Shown piece by piece: positions 32,385 to 44,400 of a stretch of DNA of 64,000 nt (the first letter of the stretch is position 1; each line of letters begins with the position of its first letter). A program made the position numbers and the translations under genes. The notes under the pieces were generated by a model. The model saw only the letters and a list, made by a program, of their open reading frames with translations. It did not search any database and was not told the DNA's origin. Origin of the DNA: Mrakia gelida (lineage: Eukaryota > Basidiomycota > Tremellomycetes > Cystofilobasidiales > Mrakiaceae); NCBI GenBank assembly GCA_024345305.1, contig BRON01000020.1:682001-746000 (forward strand). Reading direction: 5' to 3'.

Positions 32385-34711
32385 ATGATCCCCCGTTCCT
32401 CCTACTTCTCTCGGCTCGCCTCCTCCTCCACCTCCTTAACGCTTCGTTCCTCCTCCCTCTCCTCCTCCCTCGGCTCGGTCTCCTCCCTCCTCCCTCGCAC
32501 TCGACCTTACTCTTCCTCAGGCTCAGGATTCGTAGAGGTTAGTGCCTCTTCCTCGCTCTCTACGCTCTCAAAATCTTCCCTCGCTGACTCGCTTTCTTCT
32601 CCAGCCCGAAACACGAATCACGACGTTGCCGAACAAGATCATTGTCGCTACGAACGATGTCGCTTCCCATATCCAGTCCTTAGGAGTCATGGTAGCAGCA
32701 GGGTCGAGATACGAGACGAACGAGAGTAGAGGGTTCTCCTATATGTTGGCTAAGCTGGCGTACAAGGTGAGTACTTGAAGGAGCTTGGAGGAGGCAGGAG
32801 GGAAGGAGAGGAAGGAGCTCGTGCGAGCTTCGTTTCTTGGGATGGGAGCTGGGCGAGAGGCTGGAGCTGGGTCGGAAGATTTTCAGACGGGATAGAAGGC
32901 GGTGTAGAGCCCAGCTATCAAACTGAGGCTGGCTGAGAAGGGGCGAGAGGCCCTGGAGGAGGTCTCCTTCCTTCGCTCGAGCTCATCGCTGACGTCGCTC
33001 TCCTTCCTCCTCCTCCTCCTCCTTTCCCCTCTCTTCCCTCTCAAACCTCCAGTCCACCTCCAATCGATCAGTCACCGACTACGCCCTCGACATGGAACGA
33101 CACGTCTCCAACCTCGCCTGTCACATGGGTCGAGAAACCACCCTCTACCAAGCTCACTTCCCAGCGACCTCTCTCTCACCCGTCCTCGCCCTCGTCTCCG
33201 ACACCATGCTTCACCCTCTCCTCACTCCTTCGGAAGTCACCGAATCCATCCTCGCAGCCAACTACGAACTCCAACTCTACGACGAAAAGACGGACGCCTT
33301 CCTCATGGAGGTCCTTCAAGACGTCGCCTTCGGAGGAGAAGCTCTCGGTCGACCCAACCTCCCCAAACCCGAGACGGTCGCGGCGGAGATGAACGAGGAA
33401 GGAGAGGTGCTGAGCACGGGTCCCGTGGAGGGAGGAGACGAAGGGGAGATCACGAGCGAGAAGCTCAGAGCGTTCAGGGAGAAGTGGTATAGGCCAGAGA
33501 GGATCGTCGTCGCTGGAACCGGAATGGATCACGACACGCTCGTTCGCTTGACGGAGCAGCAGTTCGGACACCTCGGAGCACCACCACCTAGAGATCCCAA
33601 CGCGCCCATCTGGACTCGACCTCCTCCCTCTGCCTCGTCGTCGTCTTCGGGCTGGATCCCAAACCTCGTCGCTCCCTTCCTCTCTTCGTCGTCCCAAGCT
33701 CAATCTCAGGCCAAGACGTTCGCTACCCTCTCTTCACCGACTTCGGAGGATCCTTTCGCTATCGGACTGCCTCGGACGAAGTACACGGGTGGAATCAAGA
33801 TCGACGAGAGGGCGGAGATGGAGAACTCGCATGTGTTCATTGGGTTCGAGGGAGTGGACGCGAACGACGAGGATGTGGTGAGTTCTCGTCTTCCTTTCTC
33901 GCTTCCGACCTCGATGGCTAACTGATCCAACCTGTTTCTCTTCCTTCAGTACGCTCTCGCTGTGCTCCAGATGTTGCTAGGAGACGGAGCCTCGTTCTCT
34001 TCAGGTTCGTTTAGCCTCCTCGCGTCGAATGAGTCGCGCGTTCGAAAGCTCACCGTTTCCTTTCGTTCCTCCTCAGGTGGACCCGGAAAGGGGCTACTGT
34101 CTCGATTCTACACCGGAGTCATGAGTGGAAGTTACGGAATCGACAACGTCAACTCGTTAAACCTTCCCTACTCCGATGCTGGTTCGTCCTTTCGTCCGCT
34201 CCTTCATCCTCCCCCTACTCTCTCGCTGACCTCTCTTCCCTCCCGCTCTCTCTGTCTCGCAGGTCTCTTCGCCGTCTCCCTCACCTGCACCCCCGAAGTC
34301 CTTAACAAATACCTCAACCGCCTAGCCTACGAGCTCTCCTCCCTCCTCGACCCTTACAACCTCGCCTACCCCGTCCGACCCATCGAGCTCTCGCGAGCCA
34401 AGAACCGTCTGAAAGCAGCCATGCTCTACGCTCGGGAGGACCCTCGGGTGGAGGGAGAGGACTTGGCCGCTCAGGTGTTGACGAACGGGAAGAGGATGGG
34501 GCTGGGAGAGATGGTGGGGAAGATCGATAAGGTCACGATGGACGATCTGGCGAGGGTTGCGCATAGAGTGATGGGGAGTGGAGAGGGGAAGACGAGGGAG
34601 GGGAAGGGAGAGTTGACGATTGTTGCCAGGGGACCGGTGGGAGTGGAGAAGGTGGTGGGGATGGTCAAGAGGGCCTGGAGTGCGAAGGGGTTGACGGTGG
34701 GGTCGATTTGA
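32385..34711 (+). CDS. MAS2: Mitochondrial processing peptidase, alpha subunit
   Basis: Six exons (32385-32537, 32605-32766, 33053-33877, 33950-34004, 34077-34181, 34263-34711) give 582 aa, all phases exact. The first ~45 residues are Ser/Arg-rich with no acidic residues, a mitochondrial presequence. The M16 peptidase fold begins at TRITTLPNKIIVATNDVASH. The zinc motif HxxEH of the catalytic beta subunit is absent (GFSYMLAKLAYK). The glycine-rich loop typical of the alpha subunit is present (SFSSGGPGKGLLSRFYTG). It recognises presequences in the matrix and presents them to the beta subunit. Two introns start with GTTCGT, one of them inside the glycine loop. A Ser/Ala insert near residue 270 is lineage-specific. 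Confidence 0.92.
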
Positions 34712-35158
34712 GGAGGTAAGTCTGAGAGAGACGAGGAGGCAGCGAGAGTGGACGCGTTGAGCTTGAGGCTGACCTGACCTTCGTGCTCTTCTCTTCTCTT
34801 CGTCAGAGCTGGTATGAGGTCGTCGCTAATTTTCACTTTGTACTCTTTCTCCTTGCTTGTATCCATACTGCATTCACTCCTTCCCCCCCCAGCCGCTCGT
34901 CGCGAAAGGAAAACGCCTTTCACCTCGTCGTCGCAGCGCTCTTCTTCATTTCATTTTTGGTTCACCGAAACCCATGGAGCACACCTCTGGTAGTAAGTTT
35001 CAACCCTCTCCCCACCTCACCTCTCTCTTCGACGCCTCTCCACTCTCCACTATATATTATTTATCCTCCGGCGCGACGTTCTTCCGTCGACCCGTCCGCT
35101 CCTCCCTCCCTTTTTCTCTCTCCCTCAACCACGTCCCTCCTGCCTCAGTTCGCTCATC
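34712..35158. promoter_or_regulatory. Promoter of Apa-like gene with TATA-like element
   Basis: Intergenic region between two plus-strand genes. It contains TATATATTATTTATCC at 35051-35066, about 100 bases before the next ATG, one of the few A/T-rich stretches here and a plausible TATA box. Confidence 0.45.
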
Positions 35159-36105
35159 ATGTCTCTCCCACCAGTCCCCTACACTCCCATCGTCTCCGCC
35201 CTCCTCGAGACTTACTCCTCCTCCCTCTCCTCCAAGACCATCGCTCCTCCCGCTCCCATCTCTTCCTCAGCCTCGCCTTCCTCCGTCGAGCTCAACTTCA
35301 GCGTCCCTCCCTCGCCAGATCACCTCGTCGAAGGATCCTTCCTCCCTGGAACCTTCATCACCAAGCTTGAATCCGACGAGGCTGGAGGAGAAGGTCTCTA
35401 CAACGTCGTGGTGAGTCGCATCGTATCCTGAAGCTCGGGTTGAGCTTGAGACGAAGCTCACCATCCGCTCTCCCTTCCTCTTCTTTCTTCCCTCGACCAG
35501 CTCGATCCCAAGCCCCGGACTCCCTACTCGTTCCTCCTCGCAACCAAAGACTTCCACCCTCAATCCGACCCAATTCGAGCGCCCTTCCTCGTCCACTCCT
35601 ATCGACTCCTGCTTCTGCTCGAGCAGGAGGCGAGGAAGACGGGCAAGGGGAACGAGAAGGTCGTTGCGTCCTACGACTGTGGAGAGAAGGCTGGAGGTGC
35701 GGAAGCTCACAAGAACGTGAGGTTTTTTGTTGTATCGGACGAGGAGCTGAAGAGTGAGTCTCGAGTCATCTTCACTTCTTTGTCCCTTGGAGGAGGGCCG
35801 TGAGGGGCGCGACGTCGAGCTCACCTTCCCCTCTCTTTTCTTCGTTTCGCTATACTTTTCCAGCGCCCGACCTCCCCAACACTACCACTCAATCACTTCC
35901 CTCGTCACTGAACTCGGAAACCTCGACTCAAGAGCTCTCCTCAGTCTTCGCGAAGCTCCTGGTCGACTTCATGCCCAAGGAGGGATCGTACAACCTCATC
36001 TTCACGGCTCGGCAGTTCTTCGTGGTACCCAGGAACGACGAGGGAGGTGATCTTGGAAAGGGTGAGGGGAAGGTTGACGGAGGAAAGTTGTTGGGTGTGC
36101 TTTGA
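35159..36105 (+). CDS. Ap4A phosphorylase (Apa1/2)-like protein, degenerate active site
   Basis: Exons 35159-35410, 35501-35753 and 35864-36105 give 248 aa in exact phase. Similarity to yeast Apa1/Apa2 (ATP adenylyltransferase, which phosphorolyses diadenosine tetraphosphate) is seen in three places: PYSFLLATKDFHPQSDP, like the family's HFLLVTKEFxSQ; YDCGEKAGGAEAHKNVRFF, aligned to the HxHxQ nucleotide-binding site; and SYNLIFTARQFFVVPR near the C-terminus, like SYNLLLTxxWxxxVPR. Here the catalytic block reads H-K-N-V-R, so the second, catalytic His is Asn and the Gln is Arg. The protein is also shorter than Apa1 (about 320 aa). It may be a non-catalytic or altered homologue. The fold assignment rests on these motifs alone. 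Confidence 0.65.
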
Positions 36106-36500
36106 GGAGAGGGAGGGGTTGGCAGGAGGGAGCGAGGAGATGTAGACTTGGTCGGATTCGACAGTCGAGTGATCAACGAACGAAGAGGATGGCGTATGAA
36201 AGTCAAATCTTTCGTGAATTCTCGCGGAGCAGGAAGAACAGAGCTACGGGTCTCAGGGTTCGCGGACACACAGGAAAATCCCGAAGTCGACGCGTTGCAA
36301 TCGACGAAGATTTCGCAGAACCGCACCGTTATGTCGAGCTTTGATTGTTGAGCAAGCGGGCATTAAGAGAAATGATATCTATTAAGTGAGGTACTATAGA
36401 TAGGATCAACGTATAGATTAAGGCCGAGAAGGAGTAGCAAGAGATGAGGAGACAGAACAGCATCGACAACAGGACGAGAGAGAAGAACGAGCGATACCGA
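36106..36500. other. Intergenic, partly A/T-rich
   Basis: 3' flank of the Apa-like gene, then a relatively A/T-rich stretch (36340-36430) unlike the surrounding GC-rich DNA, then the start of the 3' flank of inverted family copy 2. No gene seen. Confidence 0.4.
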
Positions 36501-36796
36501 GAAATCGACAAGAAAGAGAGGAAAACATTTGGAAGGGAGAAAGAGAAACAAGAAGAACAGAAAGCGAACAACAAATCGAGAGCAAGCGAAACACAAAACG
36601 AAAACAACAAGTCCGACGCGTCCCAACCTCCGACCACCCTCGTCTGCTACCTCCCAGTCCGACCCTTCCCTTCACAAATCTTCACTTATAAGCCACATGC
36701 TACTCCTCCCCTCCCCAACAGTTCCTCAAAGGACTCCCACCGACCCTCCATCCATCCCCTCTCCCCTCCTTCGTGGCGATCTTCCTTCCGTACCTA

Positions 36797-38586
36797 AACT
36801 TGACGAACCGCGGTCCATCTGCAAAGAGCACGATCCGTTGGCCAGAGAAGTAGGCGCGGTGTTGCTTGTAAAAGACCCTGACGTGATCCACCTTCTCCAC
36901 GCTCGACCAAGGCTGAGGTTTGTTCGACGCGACGGCGACGGCGGTGACGAACTTCCCTTCGTCGTTCTGCTCGAACTTGAGCGAACTGGAGACGTTGGAA
37001 GGGAATGATGAGAGTGATGAGAAGATGGACTCGTCGATGTCGAGAAAAGGAGCGAAGGGGTTGGAAGAGGGAGAGCTGGCCGCAAGGTCGAGGAAAGAGG
37101 GGAGGGTGGGTACGACGAGGGAGGAGAAGGAGGTGGGAGCGGTGAGTTTCGAGGAGGACGTGGGCGGCGACGACCTCTAGAAGAGTGATGTCGAGGGTGA
37201 AAGATCGGGGTCGGTTGGATCGAGGAGATGGTGTGATGGGCAGGGTGGGAGTGGGAGTGGGAGTGGGAGGAGAGCCATCGACGACTTGAATCTCTTCGAC
37301 GAGAACGACGGCTGAGGGGTTCGATTGAGGGAGCTCGTTCTCGACGACGGCGACTCGGCTTGCGACACAGGAAGCCCTCTTTGAACCCTTCTTGTGCTTG
37401 CGAGCTCGAGGCTTGTGCGACCCCTTCCCAACGTCGGTAGAGGAGAGAGAGGGAGAGACAACGGCGACGACCTCCTCGTTCGTCTTCTTCGGCTGATGCC
37501 TCCTACTCCTCTTGTTGTGTTCGAGGTTCATGAGTTGAAGGAGGAGAATTGGGAGCGACGGTGGTAGCGTCGATGATGGGGTCGGAGAGGATGGGGAGGG
37601 TGAGACCTTCGAGGGAGGAGGAGATGGTTTCGATGTTCGAGTCGAGCATGAGCTGAAGTCCGAGAGAGTTGATGGCTTCGACGACGATGGCGTCCTTTTC
37701 CTGAGCGACGTTGACCTCCTCGATGATGGAAGACTTGGGCTGATTGGTGGAGTCGTCGACCTCGATGGCGAGAAGAGAAGCGAGGGAAGAAGAGGGCGTG
37801 ATGGGACCGTTCGAGCTCGAGGAGGAAGGGGAGAGCGAGGAGTCGGACGAGGAGGTAGACAGCGAAGGGGATGGAGGCGATTCAATGGACTGGAGAAGGC
37901 AGGAGCAGAGATGTAGAAGAAGGTCAATTTGGGTTTCTTGAGCGTATGGAGAGAGCGTGAGAAGACAGGGAAGAAGGAGGAGAGAAACGAGCTCACCTTC
38001 GATTCCCCTTCCTCCTTGACGAGTTTCCCTTCCATTCCAACCAACCAGCCCACTACCGAAGGAACAGCAGCGTCGTTGACGAGTTCGGGGTCCGAGGCTC
38101 TCCGGAGGTTCCATCTTCGAGCGAGGAGAGGGAAGGGACGGGAGAGGAGGGAGGGATTGAAGGGGAGAAGGAGTCGAGGTCGAAGGCGGAAGAGGTCGAT
38201 GAAAGGGCTCGTCGTGTGGGTCGTCCGTCCTTCTTTTGGACGAGGGTCTCCGGCTGAGAGACGGAAGGCTGGTAAGAGATGCAAGAAGGTAAAAGGGGAA
38301 AAGTCAAGGATGGTCAGAAACGAAGGCACGGTGGTTGAGGGAGAGAAGATGAAGGAGGAGGCGGGAAGAGGGCTGAAGCGAGGGCGAGTTCGGGGGCAGA
38401 ATATCGCTTTTGCGAGGACAAGAACCCCGAAGAGCTCGAAACAGACTTGGAGCTACGAGAATGAGATCGGAGACTCACCATGAGAATCTTCGAAAGAGCC
38501 CAAACGACAGGCGTAAGAGAAACGACAGCCGAAGTGAAGACAACTTGCGACGCGATAGGTCGGACGGATTTGAGGATAGCGAACAT
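36797..38586 (-). pseudogene. Three-copy family, copy 2, broken by three frameshifts
   Basis: Exon 1 (38586-38479) is intact and encodes MFAILKSVRPIASQVVF. Against copy 3, exon 2 lacks 1 base near 38093, in the sequence after TCCGGA. Exon 3 lacks 5 bases near 37520 (after CATGA.CCTCG) and 2 bases near 37134 (GCTC.CCACC). Each change shifts the frame, and stops follow after PNSSTTLLFLR and EPRTQQEE. The C-terminal coding region (EKVDHVRVFYKQHRAYFSGQ, then ending NCWGGEE) is well preserved in its own frame. Promoter and splice sites look intact, so it may still be transcribed. Assembly errors cannot be excluded for single-base gaps, but three in one copy favours true decay. Confidence 0.75.
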
Positions 38587-38745
38587 GTTGGATAGATTTG
38601 AAGAATTTGGGATTGATGGGTTTGAGAACTGGTGAGCTTGAGGAGCGTCGAGAGTCGAGGTGGTGCGCTTTGAAGGATGTGGTTGAAAGTCAGAGTCGCT
38701 CGACCCTCCCCCCTCTCCCTTCCCTCTCCCACTCAATTCCGGGTC

Positions 38746-38870
38746 ACCTGACCTGCAACAGCTTTCGACAGCTCATATTCGAGCTTAAAATCTGCTGGGG
38801 GGGATCGAGAAGCAGGTTTTTCGTGGTCGTGAACGCGATGTCTCAAAGTCGACGCGCGCGTGAATTTCGA
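38746..38870 (-). promoter_or_regulatory. Conserved upstream region of family copy 2
   Basis: Inverted match to 12740-12876: the ACGCGCGCGT palindrome-like core, GTCGACTTTGAGACATCGCG, and CAGCAGATTTTAAGCTCGAA are all kept. It lies 160-285 bases upstream of the pseudogene ATG. Confidence 0.5.
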
Positions 38871-38880
38871 ACGCGTCGCG

Positions 38881-39272
38881 ATCGGTCGCGATTGCAGTCG
38901 AAGGTCCGGCATGGGTTCCGACGATCACATTGGTCCTCACTCATCTACGTCTCAGGACCCTCCGTAGAGATCATGTGCCCAACTGGTCGCCTTGTCGGGA
39001 CTCGGTTCGAGCTCAACGTCGCTCTCCTCGTCGTCACTTCCCGCTTTTCTTCCCTCTCACTTCTCCTTCTTCCCTCTTCTAAAGGAGCCTACACTTTCAG
39101 AAGATCTAGAGGGGAAGAGGCCCGGGCTGAATTCCTCCGCTCTAGCTTCCCCTGTTGAGATGACGACGCATGCTGTTTTGAAACTCCAAGACCTTCGTGT
39201 TTCCTACCCTGTGCTTCCTCATCCCCAACCCTCACCCTCTCTCTTCAGCCTTCAACCTTTTTCTACACCCAC
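38881..39272. promoter_or_regulatory. Intergenic region before Ala/Ser-rich gene
   Basis: Between the duplicated block and the next plus-strand gene. No gene or RNA recognised. It presumably holds the promoter of the gene at 39273. Confidence 0.4.
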
Positions 39273-40449
39273 ATGCTCGCCCAATCTCTCCTCCTTCTTC
39301 TCCTCCTCGCCACTTCAGCTTTCGCCTACCCTCAGCAACAGCAGAGGAACGAGAAACGAGACAGTGAGTTCGAGCGAGCTCAACCTTCCTTCCTTCCCTC
39401 CCGCCCGTCCTTGCCCTTTCTCCTTCCGCCTGCATTCCTTCATGCCCCTTCTCTCGATCCGAGGACACTCTCGTATGGAGCTCCACAAAACCTTCACCCT
39501 CCCACTTGACGAGCTCTTCTTCCCGTCTCATTGAGGTCTGCCGTCTTCCGTCTCTCCTTGCTGACCTCGTCCCTCTTTCCTCCCCGTCGTGCCCCTTCCT
39601 CACAGTCTTCGGAGACCTCTCAGCCGCGTGGGGCGACGTGACAGGAGCTTTCGCGACGGCTACAGACTTCGCTGGTGAGTACATCTGACAGGAAGGAGAG
39701 CGAAAAAAGCTGTGCGAAGGGAGGTTACGAGCTCGCTAGCGAGGAAAGAGATCGACGTCGACAGGATCGCTGACCTTTTCGGTTCCTCTCCCCTCTTTGC
39801 AGGTTCTATTGGTCAGGCTGCTGCTACAGCTGGTCAGGAAGCTTTCTCGAGGGTAAGTTCTCTTCGTGTTCGGTATCTTCAGCAGGAAAACCTGGGCTCA
39901 CGTCGTCCCTCTTCTTTTTGCAGGCCTCAGTAGCTGGAGGAGACGCGACCGCCGCTGCAGTTTCGGCTGCCTCTTTGGCCTCGATTGCCTTTGAATCTCA
40001 GGCATCTTTGGCTTCGAACGTGGTGACTGGGGCTGTCGCGTTAGTACCCTCGAAAACCCTCTACTCGTCGAACTTGAGCTGACTCTCTCCCTTTCCCTCT
40101 TCGTCCATCAGCACCGCGACCAACTTCGCTGAATCTCAAGCTCAAGTCGCTGCCTCAGCCGCCTCCAAGTACGCTTCCGAGGGAGGTGCTGCCGCTACGT
40201 CCGCCGCTTCTGTGGTGAGTTCATCGCCCTGCGTGCCTCCGCTCGACGCGTTGAGCTCAGAGTCACACCTCGTACCTTCTTTTGCAGGCCTCCGTCGCGT
40301 TCGAGTCTCAAGCCTCCCTCGCCAGTATCGCGGCCGCCTCCGCCACATCCAACAACTCGGGAGCTAACCAGCGTGTCGGATCTGGACTTGGATTGATGGG
40401 TGTGACTTTGGTGGGAGGAATCGTCGGCGCTCTCGTCGTTTCGCTCTAG
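39273..40449 (+). CDS. Secreted Ala/Ser-rich protein, probably GPI-anchored
   Basis: Six small exons give about 196 aa in phase: the signal peptide MLAQSLLLLLLLATSAFA in 39273-39363, then exons starting near 39605, 39804, 39925, 40112 and 40289. The mature part is almost entirely Ala, Ser, Thr and Gly with repeated SAASLASIAFESQASLAS-type units, two of them nearly the same in different exons (FESQASLAS twice). The C-terminus is NNSGANQRVGSG followed by the hydrophobic LGLMGVTLVGGIVGALVVSL, a typical GPI signal or membrane anchor. Likely a cell-wall or surface protein. No enzymatic domain. Repeated exons suggest growth by exon duplication. Confidence 0.68.
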
Positions 40450-41465
40450 TTCAAGTCGACTCTTCTTCCTTACTCTTCCGGATCGTTCTTACCTCACTTC
40501 TTTAGCTCTCAGCTTTGAGCTCTCCGATATGCAACTCCTTTCTTAACGACTTGCTGCTCAGCGACCTGTTCGGCTGGAAAAAAGGGGAAGGCTCGCGTCT
40601 GACCGACATTGCGACGCGACTCATTCGTTGATTTAGCTCACGCTTCCAGAGACGTTTGAACGACAGGAGTCTGAGCTCGAAGCTTTGTACCAGCTAGTTC
40701 ACTCAGGGAGCGAAAAGAGGTCGCTAAACGAGGAAAGGAAGGTGGTTGCTCCGAAGCGACGCGTCGTCCTCTTTCTTGCTCTTCCCCGTGAACCACAATC
40801 TCCCACCCTTCTGCTCCTCGCTTGTTACAGTCTCTCCCTCTTCCCTTCCCTTGCTGGTGAGCTACGACGGCGCTCACTGGCCGGTTGCCCTGCGAAAATT
40901 GACCGACTTCGGCTCCCGCAGGCAGCAGCTGCCGAGTCCTTTTTGTCTCTTCTTTTCCTCCAGCAGGACGACTCTGATTTTGATGGAGGGCCTGAAGATG
41001 GACTCGGACGAGGCCTACGTACTCTTGGCTGAGATGTAGAGAGTTTTGGGGAAGAAGGAGAGGAAAAAAGAGACCAGCATGGGCTCAAGGGAAGCGAGAG
41101 GAGGGAGGACGACGCGAGCTCACCTCGTTGCTTTCCCATGCTTTCTTCTCCTCCTTCGTCCTCTTCTTGAAAAATTGAAGTATACGATGAGATGAAGAAA
41201 GTTCATCTCTCTCCCCTCGTACCAGAAACATACTTCCAAACGAAAAACAGCAACGAGCAAGCTGTTGATCAAGCCCGCAAGAGGAAACCGCAAGCGAGCT
41301 CTCCCTCCTCGCAGCTCTCGCCTCCTCCCAACCTCTCGTTTTGACCTCAAACGACTCCCTCCCTTCCTGCCCTTCTTCTCTCTCGTCAACACACCCAGTT
41401 CTACCACCATCTCCTCGACTACGACTGTCTCACCTCGGGCTTCGCTTCAAGCTGGCCTTGCTTCT
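40450..41465. other. Intergenic, about 1 kb
   Basis: Between the secreted protein gene and the EST1/SMG6-like gene, both on the plus strand. Short open frames occur on both strands without conserved features or consistent splice sites. No RNA gene recognised. Confidence 0.4.
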
Positions 41466-44400
41466 ATGCATCCTCGATCGGATGGGGATCGACTCGCACA
41501 ACTTCCGGACGAGCAGAGGAGGAGAAGACCCACTCAAGACTCGTCAACGGGCTTAGATCCTTCCACGGGTCTGCCGCTGGAGAACAACAGAAGGTCGCAG
41601 AGTGGACAGAGGAGAGGCACGGCAGAAGGGAGAGAGAGAAGGTGAGTTCAGGAGAGCTGAGTGTAGGATGAGTCGAACGAGGGAGGCAGGCAGGTTGGGT
41701 CCAACCAGGTTGGCCTTGGGCGGGTTCGTCGAACTCCGAAGGGGGAAGGATTTCTCGCAGAGGGGACTTCAAAGGAAATTCGAGTATGTATACTCGAGTT
41801 GGCTTCTGTCCTTCTCTTCTGCTAGAAATCTCGAGGGATGGCCTGGAAGAGAGGACAGCTCTCAGAGTGACGTTCTCTCTCGCTTGAGCTCTTGCCCTTT
41901 GCGACGACGGCAACTCTCCCCGCCGAGCTCCCTATAGACTTCGAGCTAGCCTATCTCGGGGAGAGGGGGAAGGGTTCTATATACCCTCATGCTTGTGACT
42001 TTGAGTTGTGGTGGTGGCGATAGAGCTGGATCGTTCGAGCAGCTTCCCCTTCTCTCTCTCAGCTCTCGCTTCGCACCTTCCTTCTCTCTCTCCAGAGCTG
42101 ACCCAACTTCCCCTCTTTATCCTCTAGACCTCGCAACCCACAACAACAGCAACAACAAGCTCCCTCTTCCCCTCGAACATCTTCTTCTCAACCCATGAAC
42201 CACCTCCTCGTCGCTCCCTCTTCCCCTTCCGGTCCCAGTCAAGCTCGACCTCAACCTCTTCCTCCTCCTCAATCCCACGGAGGTCGTTCCATCCACTCCC
42301 ACTCCTCTCACGGTCCTCCTCCAACTTCCAACACTCGTCGTTATCGAGCACCAGCACCAGGAGGAGAGTTCGACAGGTCTCTACCACTGAAATCAGCTTC
42401 AACCTCAACCGCAACCGAGCTCGCCGTCGATCCATCCTCCTCCAACACCGCGGCAGCTTCGTCCTCCGCCGCCTCCTCCTCCAGACCGGACGCAGGAAAG
42501 AGTCGAATGCTCTTCAACCCAGGAGGAGAGAAGCAGTCCAACAACGGTCCTCCGATCTCGAGTCAGAACCGAACAGGAGGAGGAAGCGTCGGCACTCGTT
42601 CCATCTCCTCAGCAGGACGTCGCGAACGAGGATCGTCTTCGAACGGGAATGGGAACCACGCTCTTCCCAACCAGACCATCAGCAGCAACAACCCCGTCGG
42701 TTCCTCAGGAGGATCCCACACCATCGTCATCAACCCTCATCCAGGAGATCGTCAACTCTTCGACCCTCGTCTTCACGATCCCGTGAGATTCTCCCTCCAG
42801 TCGAGAAGCGCTCCTTCCGTCAGCTCGAACTCGACGGGCACGACGGGGACCACCCATCTTCACTCCACCAGTTCGGCTTCCCAGAGTACGGCTTTGTCGT
42901 CGATCCACGAGCCTGGGGACAGGGAGAGGGAGAGGAGGAAGAGGAGGGAAGGGAGCGAGAGGAAGTCGAGTCGAGCTGGAGATCGAGACGAGACCAAGAG
43001 TCGGAGCTCGGAGGGGAGTGAGAGTTTGAAGGATAGGCAGAGAGGGAAGGGAGGGTGAGTCCAGACCTCTGCTCGGTTCTACGAAAAGCTGGTACCTTAG
43101 CTGATCTTGTCTTCTTGGGCTTCACAGGGATACCGGAGTGCTCGGTGCGCTGAGAGAGCGTTATCGAGGGATCCAAGCTCTAGAGGCTTCCCTCGTCGAC
43201 GTTCATCGAAGGATGGGACGAGACGAGACCTTCCTGCTCGGTGCTGGCGTTTCCATCGGACCTGGGATGGGAGACGACGGATGGGTGGAACTCATCAGTC
43301 GTCACATGAAGTGAGTTTCGCCTCTCGTTCAGCTCGCTTGTCGCCCTCGAAGCTGACCTTCGCCTCCCTCGTTTTTCCCAGACTCGCTCACGCCTACCAC
43401 GACTTCCTCACCGAGTCCCTCGATCCTCGACTCCCCGCCTCTCTTCACTCCCTCCCAGTCAAGTACAACATCGCTCCTCGGCTGTGGCAAAACGGATTCC
43501 ACCTCATCATCGAACGAATTCGAACGACGTGGCTCGTCCCCTCTACCTCCCCTTCCCGAGACCTCGTCTCCGACTCGTCAACCTCCGCCTCAGCTTCCTC
43601 CACCTCCGAACGAGCTCTCGAGCACCTCACCGACTATATCCTCGACGCCTACTCCTTCTACACCGCTCTCCTCGACGAGCACGTCGTCAAGGACTTCCGC
43701 TCAGCTTGGATCGAGGCCCTCGGAGATCTCGCGCGATACAGGATGGCCGTCGCGAACCACGTCTCGCTCCTCGCTGCCTCGTCGGAAACGAGCGATTCTA
43801 CCATCCCTATCACCATCGCTAGGATCGACGACGAGGACGTGCCTCAACCGAGCGGGAACAGCATCGGGAAGGACGTCGCCGACTCGTGGGACGTTGAGGA
43901 TCGAGATACCTGGAGGACGACGGCGAGGGACTGGTACGCGATGGGAGTGGCTGAGAAGCCTGGAGAGGGACGGCTGCATCATAGGTTGGCGTTGATCAGT
44001 CGAGAAGTGAAGGGAGAGGAGCAGAGGGCTCTGTATCATTTTTCAAAGAGGTCAGTTCGAGCTTTCTCGTCGCCTTCTCAATCGCGGACGCTGACGTTCC
44101 TCCTCGCTCATTCTTTTCGCTTTCCCTTCTTACAGTCTCATCACCAACAACGCTTTCCCCTCCTCTCGAGAATCCCTCCTCCCCCTCTTCGACTCGGCTC
44201 TCCAATCCAAACGATTCCACCCCGACGCGAACGCGTCCGAGCTCTTCGTCCTCCTCCACGGAATGATCTTCACCAAGATCCAACTCGACGACTTCGACGA
44301 CATCTTCGCTCGGTTCTTTGAACGTCTCGAGGAGGAACGACTCGGTACCCATCCGATCTCTCAAGTCGAGTGGATCCAGATGGGAGTGATCAACCTCGCG

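Larger units (their letters stand above)
36500..38880 (-). repeat. Dispersed duplicated block, copy 2 (inverted)
   Basis: Inverted relative to copies 1 and 3. It includes the conserved promoter element (38833-38862, same sequence as 12749-12776), GGTCAGGTGACCCGGAATTG at about 38737-38756, the decayed gene and its 3' flank. Intron 1 is nearly the same as in copy 3 (both have TCCTCGCAAAAGCGATATTC), so the duplication is recent or has been homogenised. Confidence 0.75.

Noticed and set aside
36356..36430. A/T-rich patch considered as a tRNA or small RNA gene
   Set aside because: No cloverleaf arms or B-box-like GGTTCGAATCC could be fitted.
39000..39020. CGGTTCGAGCTC resembling a tRNA B box
   Set aside because: No acceptor, D or anticodon stems pair around it. 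GTTCGAGCTC words are common in this genome.
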